Of a DNA stretch of 64,000 nt, positions 49,401 to 58,789 are shown piece after piece. The notes beneath the pieces were generated by a model. That model was not told where the DNA came from and made no database searches. It was given only the letters and a program-made list of their open reading frames with translations. The stretch spans positions 70,625,284 through 70,689,283 of the forward strand of contig NC_090698.1 of NCBI RefSeq assembly GCF_040954835.1, given 5' to 3'. The DNA comes from Lepisosteus oculatus. Its lineage: Eukaryota; Chordata; Actinopteri; Semionotiformes; Lepisosteidae. The position numbers and the translations under genes were made by a program. The stretch's first letter is position 1. Each line of letters starts with the position of its first letter.

Positions 49401-52400
49401 TCTCCAGAGGCTCGTTACGCAGATCTGCTACCCTTTTTTTCTGCCATCGCTATTAGTCTTGCCAATAAGCTGTTGTTGCAGCTGATGATACACGTTACGG
49501 TTCAGCTGCAGTTACCTATAGCTTTGCGAGTCCCATACATGACGGGTAATTTAGAAGAAATACTACACGAAAGGTAACAGATTCCAACGTTTAGCCATTT
49601 CGTACATGCGTTTTCTAAGAACTCTCCCCTCAAGGACCTCTTGATCTTTTTGGATTTAAATAATCTGTAACACTGTAGCTCCTATTGTGAACGCTTCCTT
49701 GGAAGCAATATTTATTCAAATCTGCATGTCCTTTGAAGCAGGACTGTAATATAGTTAACCTGTCAATCAAATAAAAGTCGATTAGAAAGGCAGCAGAACT
49801 TGCAGAATATCTGGTGTGCAAAAACACAAATTTCCTCTGTCTGCCTGATGTCCTGACATGAAAGTGGACATTTCAGACTCCTCAGAGAGTCAAATGTGTA
49901 GTTCTACTATTCTTTCAGACATCCCACGCAAATAAAAAAAAATATATTTCATGTACCACACAAAGTGTTATTTATAAGATATCACCTTAGAGACTTCACT
50001 CTCCCCTAACCTGATTGTAATAATGGACACCTCTTTCAAAAATAAAAACGTAACATTTAAAAAGAGTATGCTCTGACCAAACAACGCAATCAAAAAATAC
50101 AATTTTAAACTCACCCCAAACTGAGCCAGTCTCCTTCTTCAACTTATTTGAATGCGATCTTATATAGCACACTGTCTATCAATTTGGACACTAACACATC
50201 AATGTCTTTTTGAGCATGGGTGATTACCGAAGAATTACAGTGCTGCCAAAGCAATAACAATTTACAATTACAATAACAATTTACAACGTCTGGAACAAGA
50301 ACAGTATTGGAGAGGTTCACTCTCTGTCCCTCAGTATTGATTGTCCCTCAGTCTGCCCCCCATAAGATTGATAGTTGTTTTGATTCTGGTAGGAGTGGGA
50401 ATTCTGGGATTTGATATGTAATTTAGGGAATATTGTCTTTTCCTGGAGCATGTCTTGCAGTGTAGCAGATTGTGTGTCCTTGTCTGTTTCTCTCTCCTGG
50501 CAGTGGGAGCACAGCCTGCCCTCTCTTGACAGCCAGGGCTGCCTGTGTCACCCAGTGTCTATGTCCAGACTGTGGTCACTGAGCCTGCCTTCTCTGGACA
50601 TGCAGGTCTGCCTGTGTCACCCAGTGTCTATGTCCAGACTGTGGCCACTGAGCCTGCCTTCTCTGGACATGCAGGTCTGCCTGTGTCACCCAGTGTCTAT
50701 GTCCAGACTGTGGCCACTGAGCCTGCCTTCTCTGGACAGCTAGGTCTGCCTGTGTTGCCCAGTGTCTATGTCCAGACTGTGGTCACCGAGCCTGCCTTCT
50801 CTGGACAGCCAGGTCACCACATTATAGAAAGATATTGCTGCTCTAGCTGCTCTTCTCTGGGCGGATTCTAGATAGATTTCAGGGATTAAGGAAATGTTCA
50901 TCACAGAAAGGCTGAAGGAACTTAACATTTTTTAGTTTTGAACAGAGGGGACCTGATTCAAGTATTCAAAATCCTGAAAGGCACTGATAACGTCAACCCA
51001 GTGGACTGCTTCAGAATGAACAATGAAACATAAATCAGAGGACACAGGGGCAAAATTCGTAGAAGTTCAATTAAAACCGAGAATGAGAAGCTCTTCTCTA
51101 CCAAAAGTGTATTGGGACTGTGTAATAAGCTTCCCAGCCGTACCCTAGATTCTTTGAAGAAGCAGTTGGATGTGATCCTTGGATCAATTAACTACTACCA
51201 AACGGGACAGACGAACAGAATGGCTTCCTCTTGTCTGTATCTGTTCTAATGTTCTTTTGAAAACACTAAAGCAGGCGGCAGATACTTTCCTTTAGTTTTG
51301 GTCTGTGCAGGGTGAAAAGGTGATCATATGAGTGGGGTTTGGAAAAAAGCAATCCGACTTTCACTCAGAACTCTATGCTGGCCTTCCTTATCAAGCATTC
51401 TGGCATCGATAATACTGCGGAACACCTTGCACAGGTTAGTTTTCACACAGATGCCCTGGGAGTTACTAAGATCAAACCTGTCTCTCCACTTTTATAAACG
51501 AGCATAATTAGTCCTTATTTCTAGACCGCAGGGAAACTCCTGGCTCTCAGCACTAGGCTGAAGGGTTTAAAAAGGGCTTGTGGCAGCTTAGAGTTGCTGT
51601 GTCTCAGCTGTGTTTCAGTGATTCCATCTTTGAATACAAGGCCTTCTGTGGACTGAGGGCATGGAAGTGGTTCAGTAGCCCCTGATATTTGATTAGTGGA
51701 GTCTAGTTTTGGTTGCGTTCAATAGGCAATTACTGGATTTTGAGTTCTTCCATAGGTGTTATTTTTATCTAATGCTTCTACATTTGTAACTTGAGGTAAA
51801 GATCTGTATAATGTTATTTCCAGATTGTTCCGTCTTGGATAGCCAATTCTCTGGGTTTTCATTTAATCACTCGGGTAACCCTGGAACTCATAACTGGACA
51901 TTACAACTAAGACTATAAAACTCATACTATACTACAACTCTCTGAGGCACTTACCTTTGTTAACTATTCAAAATTCCCGTCCATTAAACTATAAAATAAC
52001 TGTCCCATGAGCAATCTGCATCATTTTCCTGTTATACTCCATGATTAGACAATCTTTCAATACCTCATCTGTCAGGCAGCTTCAAAAGTTCTGTGACAAA
52101 AGTCTTGGTTCTCCAAATACAACCTAATTTTGAACTCTCTCTGTAATGCCTCAATCTCCCTGTATTGCTTTAGGTATCATTACAAAATCCAATGCTTCTT
52201 AGCAACAAGCTTTATATCATTTGGTATAAACAGTTCAATTCACTGTAGAAAAGTACTTTCTTTTCCTGCCCTCTGACCTCTTTTCTAACTCCTTCTCAAA
52301 TTTCTTCCCTCTCCTCTTTCCTTGACCTTATCTTCATCATCCTATAGTCTTTGTCCTCACCTTAATTTCTAGGTTTCTGTCTTTCTTTTCTGTTCCACAT

Positions 52401-55400
52401 ACTATTTCCTTTCCTCTACAGCACAGGATCCTGCTGGAAACCTGTATTCTGACTAAGCTGGCTCCTAAGGTGCAGTCATATTTGTAAATTTATTTTATCT
52501 ATGACTGTAGATTTATTTTCACTTGTATATAAATAAAAAGGGCACCTTTGTGTTGCATATTCTCTTGATTCTCAAGATTGCAGACATAACTAGTTATTCA
52601 ATTTCATCATCGATATGGAGTGAATGTGTAACTCAAAGATTAATGAATTATTAGTTAACACTGAATGTGACATTATAGGGAAAAGCACAACAAAGCAGGA
52701 AGCAGCCGTAATTAGCATTTGTGACTGGTGCATCAGGGTGTTCTGTAAACCTTCAAGCACACACTGCAGACTTAAAGTGTGGTCTTGAGTCCCACAAGCA
52801 AGCTACACTTTCTATTCCATGTGTATTCTATTCTGCTGCACTGCTAATTTCATATATTCAAGAAAAAAATACACAGTGTTGTTGTACTATAGTAATAATG
52901 GATGCTGTAATGGCACTGAAACATGACTGAAGAGTGAAACATTAGAAAAGCCCACCCTGTTAACATGTTTCAAATCAGCGGTTTGTGGTAGCTCTCAGCA
53001 CTGTACGCAGGCAGGAAACACTTCAGTTTAAGCCTTGAACTTGAGATCTGTTACTACCTTTACAGGCAATGCCTTTTCTGAAATGTCTTGTTAGTTTTTT
53101 AACCATCATCATGTATTTTCAGTTTCTCAGACATCTCATTTTCTAGGGGCTTTGAGCTAAACCTCTGTTCCACTACTGCTGGAAAGAACAGTGACCACTT
53201 GCTTGTGTGGAGCCACTCAAATAATTCACACAGAATGTTTTATATTTACTGCAGGCTGTTGAGTTTCTCAATATTTTCCCAGGCTGCACATTTTACATCC
53301 ACACCACAGCACAGAGAAACCATGACAATTTAACTCTTCCTGATGACTAAAAACACGACTGGGATGAGCCTAGATTCAAGGAGATGTCTGTTAAACACTA
53401 CTCCTGCTTCAACCTCATTTTTGGAGAAAAAAAATCCTTAAGTTCACACTTTACGCAACATACTGTACTTAAGATGTCTTGGGGACTGGCCATTAGGAGC
53501 AAGGTCAAAAGATACAGGCGGCCACAGGCAAGGTAACAGTTCTTTACAATTCTTGCTTCTCATTTTCCAGATGTTGTGCTTTATGTCCTGTTGTTTTTTT
53601 CTTTGCTAATAACAGGCTAATTCTAGATCCCTGCTGTCGAGCTGCCTGTCATGGGCTCACAGTGACCGGCCCGTGGGCAGGTGGATGAAAGTGACGCAGG
53701 CATCACAGACACTGGAGAGTTAAACACTGTTATTTGGCGTTCAAACTAAACACGTTATCAGAAGCCAAATTAGAGGCAAGGAAACAAAGGTGGAATGAAA
53801 ATATTAATGCAATGAAAGTCCATTATAAGTAGAGTACATGAGAGACTGAGTAGGGAAGATGGGGGATCTGATTCAAGTCTTGTGATTTCATAGGACAGTA
53901 CACAGCACTCAGGTCATTTAAAATTAGCCAGCTGGATACTGCTGAGTACAGCAGTTGCCAATTATTTCATAATTAAATCTTTTTACACAGCCGCACGAAC
54001 ACAACAGCACGAACTGCTGTTAACATCTCCTTCCAATATAACCTTGCAAGGTGATATCGATACCATAATATAACGTATTAAAAGTGCATGTTTGGAAGAA
54101 TTAAACCACGGACAAAATCATTGCGACTTCTGGTTGACTGAAACGAAACTAACAAAATTTAAAAATACAGCGTATGGGGCTTAAATGAAAACCTTCCAAA
54201 AAATTAAAACCAGCATGTTTTTGTGAGACTTCAACCCCAGACTCCTATCTACAGTGCTGAGAAAAGGTTTGTGAGCCCCTTAGGATTTTTACATATTTGA
54301 TTTCTAATATGTTATTAGATCTTCATCTAAGTTCTAATAATAGGTATAATTAACCTGATTAAATAAAATGCCACATGATACTCTTTCAACATTTCTCATC
54401 AAATGATGCAACATTCAATATCCATGTGTGACAAAGTATGTAAACCTTCAGACTGGTGGCACCTCCTTAAGCTGCAACGAACAAACGCAACTAAACATTT
54501 CCTGGAACCGTGGATCAGTCTCCCACATTGGTTTTGAGGAATTTCAGTCCATTCCTCCTCACAGATCTCCTTTAACTGTTGTGACGTCTTAGGGTTGTCT
54601 TGCACGGACAGCTCTCTCCCTGTCCTGCCACAACATTTCTATGGGGTTTAGGTCTTTATGACTTTGACTAGACCACTGTAAAACTGGGTTGGAATTTCTT
54701 CTTCTGCAGCCATTCTTTTGAGGATCTGCTTGGATATATAGGATTGTTGTCTTGCTGCAAGATCCACTTTTGGCACAGATGGATGGCCGCCATTCTCCTC
54801 TGGAATCCTCCGATACAAAGCAGAATTCCTGGTTGTCTCACTGATGTCCCGCTGTCCAAATCCTAAGTCAGCAAAGCCATCCCTAACCCTCCATGCCTCA
54901 TGGTTCAGATGAGGTTCCTCTACTCAAAATAAATGTTTGGTTGAGGACAAAGAACTCTACCTTTGACTGCTCTGGCTAGAGAATATTGTTCCAAAAGCTT
55001 TGTGGATCATCTGTGTGCTCTTTGTGAAAAATATCCTTCTTTTTTAAGCTGTGGTTTTCTGCTTGCTATCCTTCCATGAACACAGTTGTTCAGTTGTTTC
55101 AGTTGATAGCCGGGTCATAAGCAGTCACATCAGCAGTCTGTCTGACATGGATTGGTAGAACCTCAAGTCCTTAGAAACGGTTTTGCAACCCTTTCCAGAT
55201 TGATGAGCACCAATAACTTTTTCCAAAATTTATATACTGTAGGTTGGGGCTTCCAAACTTGGCTCCCATGACCTTCTTAATTATTTAAACAACTGATTCT
55301 AATTATTCCCTTAATTGAGCTAATGAGACTGGTGGTTCCTTACTTGTCCACATCCTCATACCTTAATTACTAATTGCTGAATTTAAACATCATTTTGTTT

Positions 55401-58400
55401 CAAGAGATATGAATTGGCTACTAGTTTTGATTCACGAAGGCTATCATGGCAAAACTATAAAGCTGCCATATTTATCTTTGGGGTGCACAGACTTTATCTC
55501 TGCACTACAGTATATCACACATCCTCCTCTGAGCAACTGAGTCTAATTACCCTCTTCTACAGCTCTGTCATTGAGAGTGTTTTCACCTTTTCCATCACTG
55601 TGAGGTTTGGCAAGCCTTCTGCCCAGGACAAAAAGCAGCTAGAAAGAGTAATGTATTTCACCTCCAAAACTGTAGGATACCACCTTCTCTCTGAGGACTC
55701 ACTCTCTGGACTGAAACGCAAAGCTCTAAAGATCCTCATCGACCCTTCTTACCCTGCCCCAGCCTCAGTTTACTCTCCTCCCCTCTGGTAAGCGGCTCAG
55801 GTCTTCAGGTCTATCAAGACAAGGGCTACCAGGTTCTGTAACAGCACCTGTCCAGAGGCTGTGAGATACATAAACTCTGCACTTTAATTTTGAAATTTTT
55901 GAACAGCTCACTGGTATTCTATGAGACCCCACTGTTAATTATTTTACTGGTGTGTGTTTAGGATGGTTTGTGAACGTGTGGAGTGGATGCTGTCTGTTAT
56001 CGGCTTTATGTTGCATAATTGTTTTCTATGTCTTTACTTCTATGATCTCTCCGAACCAAATGCCATGCAACTGGTTGTCATGGCAATAAAGTATTAATAT
56101 TGATATATGAAATGGTAGTTCATTGCACTACTTTAACAGATTCAACAATATATCAGTGACTGTCAGGCCAGCACAAAACTTCAAAACCTGTCATAAGCAA
56201 TTTATGTGTAGTCTTGATGCGAGTTCACGGTCATTTTCATTATGAAAACCAAAATCCCTCGCTCACAAATCACATTCAGAAGCATGAAAAGTGTGTAACG
56301 ATTTTCGATCATGCACTCTTAATTAAGGCACCGTACATCATATATCAGAAACCCAAATGAGAAACGTGCACTTCAAAACCCACTTTACTCTGTTAAAGTT
56401 CTGCGGTGACTGAAATTTTAGCTTCCAGAAATTTTCATAGTCAGCGTCTGCAGCTTTCGGCTTCTAGCAATTTCCTCTTTTCTCACAACAAAACTAAATC
56501 CTCAGCCACTGCTTGAGACAGGACTGTCAGATTGTTGGCAAGAGCGCTAATATTTTAGCTGTGCCTCGTTGTTTTGTAGATGATAGAAATTTCCCTTTAA
56601 GTGAGCACTCACGTGCACCACAATGAAATTCAAATGGTGAAACCCAGGCAGTTTTTCGATTTTCCTCTGCTTAATTTGTCTGTATCTGACAATTAGGTTT
56701 CAATATCTCTTCTGTGATAAGAGATTACATTAAGAGACAAGCATTCTTTGAATTTAAGCGCTTGAGCAGTCAAATTGATCAACTCGAACCATGGCTTATA
56801 GCAGCATCTTCATCATTACACTCACTAACACTGAGAGGTTCCACAAACAGCCCAACTAGTAGAGGAGCTGATGGGAATTTTAGAACATAAGTTGGCTGAG
56901 ATAGCTCTCTCGCTTCCAATTCCTTTTTTTTTTAAAGGCAACAGTAAGAGTAGTGCTGATTAAGTCTGTAAAAATATTTTTAATATTTACTAGAACGCTT
57001 TTATACTCTAGAACTACTCAAGTCTGTACCTCACAAACGTTCCAGTTGTTGCGTCCTTCAGCTCTTTAAGTGCTACAGAAATCCCCCCTCCAGGGGTACC
57101 CAAATAACTGGCATGAAAGTCAAAGTTGTCAATTAATTTTCAGAGGCCAGGAATGGAGATTCAGAGTGTTTTGGGGTTCCTTGCACGCAATAAAGGACGG
57201 CTTGCTCTGAATGGCAACTGTACCCTCCAACCCCATCAGACACAGTTGACACTGTGACAGTTGGTCGTAGTGCATGTCTCACTCTACTCTTCTATGCTGA
57301 AAGATTAGAGTCTATATAAAAACATACCAATTAAAGAATGTTTTAAAGATTCATGTTAATATTTAAAAAAATCTGAAACTAATATTATTAAACTCCTACT
57401 TCACAGCAAAGATTTTCCTGGGGAGAGCAAAGAGTTTTAAAGTGATGCCTATAATGTTTCTGCAGCACATATAGTATCAGACATCACCATTTCTTCTGGT
57501 ATGGTAAGCCTTGTCAGATACGAAACACCCCAAAATGACCAATTTAAATGACTGTACCTCAAACACTATGTGAAATACCGTGAACGTCTGTCCAAAGCTC
57601 TTTCTGTGCTGAATAATAGGAGCATCTGGGATGCTCAAAATAACCCTGAATTCTCACTGAATGACCCACTTATGAAAAAGGTATTTGTATCCAGACCATT
57701 TTCAACCTTCTTGCAACAGAAGCGTGGGAAAGAATTAAAAAAAGCAAACAGGATGACATGACATGCATAGTTAAATTTTTAGAATATGAATTGGTAGAAT
57801 TTAAATCAAGGATTATTTTAAATGTGCACAATTAACACAATCCTGTGGATTGCGGTACCTTGCTCAGGTTAGACCCTCCATCTGATCACATTGTTCGGTA
57901 GGATGTAACCACCGCGAAAACATACATGAACATGAATGTATGCACATACTTTTCGCTAATTTAGGTTATAAACGATGGTTTAATTAAACCAAAACAAAGT
58001 TGACAGTTAAGATTTTAACATGTTAAGTTTCATGTTACTACTCTTACAGGATTCGAGGGGGGCACTGAAATTTTTTATAGCAGCTTTTTTTTTTTCTTGA
58101 AATCCCACTTTTTTGAGCGCGACATTTACATCGACAAGCTCTTTCAGGTGAACAACTTACAGCCCACCGGACGTCCAATGGCTGTCTGGGCAGTAAGGGA
58201 CGTACACGATAGAACACGCCTCTTCAACATCAGTCATAATCTTATGCTTTTTAACTTAGCACGTTTCTTTGAAAAAATGCAAAGCACATGCAAAAGCGCA
58301 GAACCTTAATGCAGTTTTCTCTATGAGAACAGTAAAGGTGCAGGGAGGGAAAAAAAGTAAAGTCTTCGGAAACCCGACACTAAACGCACAGCGCTAAATT

Positions 58401-58526
58401 CTGATTCCACTTCTTAAGGATATATGGATGATAAATTTGGAAAACAAGTATTTAAATAGCTATCTATGCGCGTATTTTTAAAATACATATCGTTTTAAAG
58501 GTGGCAAACAGTGAATCTCTTACCAT
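40382..58526 (-). CDS. TMEM167A: TMEM167A (protein Kish-A), four coding exons, complete
   Basis: Small two-helix membrane protein of the early secretory pathway. The Drosophila homologue Kish is needed for secretion, and the protein is placed at the Golgi. The coding sequence joins complement(58524-58526, 48308-48417, 42750-42784, 40382-40452): 219 nt including stop, 72 residues, equal to the human length. It begins [16 protein letters not shown], has NKTG at the exon 2/3 join and [10 protein letters not shown] around exon 3, and continues with ERKSPYVA into a second hydrophobic stretch ending SILFAQ. I see only about five conservative differences from the human protein as I recall it. Membrane segments lie at about residues 9-24 and 55-70. 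Introns are about 10.1, 5.5 and 2.3 kb, filled mostly with unique sequence and old repeats. Reading frame and splice phases agree across all joins, so this is an intact gene and not a retrocopy. Confidence 0.96.
40687..41190 (-). mobile_element. 5S rRNA-derived SINE, full length
   Basis: Minus orientation: AATAATAATAATAGC tail and CTTTTCTGGACACTCCACTC at the left, the body with AAACGCCCTGGGATTTTTAA, and the degraded head near 41110-41170. It lies within TMEM167A intron 3, in the same orientation as the gene. Confidence 0.9.
42750..42784 (-). CDS. TMEM167A: TMEM167A coding exon 3 (35 nt)
   Basis: A 35-nt micro-sized exon encoding [11 protein letters not shown], with one base borrowed at each end for the flanking glycine codons. 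The acceptor is TTATTTGCAG (ending 42785) and the donor is GTAAGAT (starting 42749). Junction phases match exon 2 (GG|A) and exon 4 (G|GT). Confidence 0.95.
46596..46790 (+). mobile_element. CR1/L3-like LINE tail fragment
   Basis: Reads [20 protein letters not shown], then [10 protein letters not shown], equivalent to the [12 protein letters not shown] / RGHxxKI block of the 50815 copy. It lies in TMEM167A intron 2, opposite to gene orientation. Confidence 0.65.
48308..48417 (-). CDS. TMEM167A: TMEM167A coding exon 2
   Basis: This 110-nt exon encodes residues 2-37 plus two bases of codon 38. It carries the first membrane helix ([15 protein letters not shown]) and the [12 protein letters not shown] segment. 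The acceptor is a pyrimidine-rich stretch ending TTTCAG just above 48417. The donor is GTATGTA at 48307-48301. The open frame runs past both splice sites for a few codons but loses similarity to Kish-A there, which fixes the exon limits. Confidence 0.96.
49150..49340. promoter_or_regulatory. orphan CpG-dense patch in TMEM167A intron 1
   Basis: About 18 CpG dinucleotides fall within roughly 180 bp, including a GCGGCCGC site, against near absence in the flanks. It lies about 0.75 kb upstream of exon 2 on the minus strand. It could be an alternative promoter or an unmethylated enhancer-type island. I see no repeat similarity and no recognisable protein in the overlapping open frames. Confidence 0.5.
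50500..50815 (+). repeat. 69-bp minisatellite, about 4.6 copies
   Basis: The unit CCCAGTGTCTATGTCCAGAC ... GCCTGTGTCA recurs with starts at 50551, 50620, 50689 and 50758, an exact 69-bp period, with a partial unit before and after. Because 69 is divisible by three, all copies keep one frame. This explains the 110-codon open frame with its 23-residue repeat. No start context, splice sites or homology support coding. Confidence 0.92.
50815..51262 (+). mobile_element. CR1/L3-like LINE ORF2 tail and 3' UTR
   Basis: Across frames it encodes [68 protein letters not shown] and [15 protein letters not shown], then the 3' end GAATGGCTTCCTCTTGTCTG and TTCTAATGTTCTT. It directly follows the 69-bp minisatellite, in TMEM167A intron 1. 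Confidence 0.85.
51263..54249. other. TMEM167A intron 1, unassigned part
   Basis: Intronic sequence without identifiable exons. A stretch near 52940-52975 (AAAGCCCACCC...TTCAAATCAG) resembles 17555-17590 and may be a small shared repeat. Intron parts 43000-46590 and 56106-58499 likewise hold nothing I can name. Confidence 0.45.
54252..55400 (-). mobile_element. decayed Tc1/mariner transposon
   Basis: The left end is at a TA (54250-54251), with terminal sequence CAGTGCTGAGAAAAGG. Read on the minus strand, the helix-turn-helix region ([19 protein letters not shown], near 55225-55160), WILQQDN-P (near 54780), the DLNPIEMLW motif (near 54655) and the C-terminal [12 protein letters not shown] (near 54545) are all in Tc1 order. 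Several stops and frameshifts separate them, so it is inactive. The right inverted repeat is missing; a LINE fragment lies where it should be. Confidence 0.9.
55414..56105 (+). mobile_element. 5'-truncated L2-like LINE, ORF2 C-terminus and 3' end
   Basis: The frame 55414-55791 encodes a typical LINE ORF2 tail: [20 protein letters not shown], then KKQLERVM...[14 protein letters not shown], then [13 protein letters not shown]. The following bases encode the SGKRLRS-IKTR-type end out of frame. The 3' UTR ends in an AATAAAGTATTAATATTGAT tail near 56105. It lies directly against the right side of the Tc1 relic, suggesting insertion into it. Confidence 0.85.
58524..58526 (-). CDS. TMEM167A: TMEM167A coding exon 1 (start codon only)
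   Basis: The coding part of exon 1 is only the ATG. On the minus strand it is followed at once by the donor GTAAGAG (58523-58517). The rest of exon 1 is 5' untranslated sequence reaching into the CpG-rich promoter, and the transcription start is not determined. Exon 2 begins in phase with a serine codon, so the intron falls exactly between codons 1 and 2. As far as I know, the human gene has the same arrangement. Confidence 0.9.
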
Positions 58527-58689
58527 AATGACACTCCGCTCACAGCCACATCACACTTCCTCTGGGCCCCTGGAAATGACGTCACCGGCAAGGAGGTGCG
58601 GAAAGCCCCGATTGGCTCTTCAAATCGGCGCCGAGCCAGTGAGTCCGAGAATGACGACGGCGCCCCGGTGGCCATGTTTAATGACGCGT

Positions 58690-58780
58690 CTGCTTTAACT
58701 CGCTGTCATTGGTCCGTTGCTGCTTTGACTGACTGACCCGTCCACGCGCTGGGTACACGGAAGAGATCACACAGTTAGAG
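58690..58780 (+). other. XRCC4: possible non-coding first exon of XRCC4
   Basis: A plus-strand donor-like site (GAG|GTAGGA, cut after 58780) closes the CpG-rich block. In human, XRCC4 exon 1 is untranslated and transcribed away from TMEM167A. The exon start is a guess. I searched the plus strand by eye to 64000 for an exon resembling the XRCC4 head domain and found none, so the identity rests on conserved gene order only. Confidence 0.3.
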
Positions 58781-58789
58781 GTAGGATGC

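Larger units (their letters stand above)
58500..58780. promoter_or_regulatory. CpG-rich, probably bidirectional promoter (TMEM167A on minus, likely XRCC4 on plus)
   Basis: This is a locally GC- and CpG-dense block in an AT-rich window. It contains an ETS-type site (ACTTCC, 58555-58560; GGAAGT on the minus strand), a palindromic CRE TGACGTCA (58577-58584), two inverted CCAAT boxes (ATTGG at 58611-58615 and 58708-58712), the palindrome TCGGCGCCGA (58625-58634) and a YY1-like GCCATGTTT (58671-58679). No TATA box is evident. The TMEM167A start codon lies at its lower edge. This motif set is typical of housekeeping bidirectional promoters. The plus-strand gene is inferred from the known human head-to-head TMEM167A/XRCC4 pair. 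Confidence 0.85.

Noticed and set aside
50411..50871. Two overlapping 108-110-codon frames with repeats
   Set aside because: Explained by the 69-bp minisatellite; the repeat period keeps the frame open. No homology or splice sites.
52905..52945. CTGAAGAGTGAAAC, hammerhead-like core
   Set aside because: No room for stem II between the core halves and no cleavage triplet or stem I.
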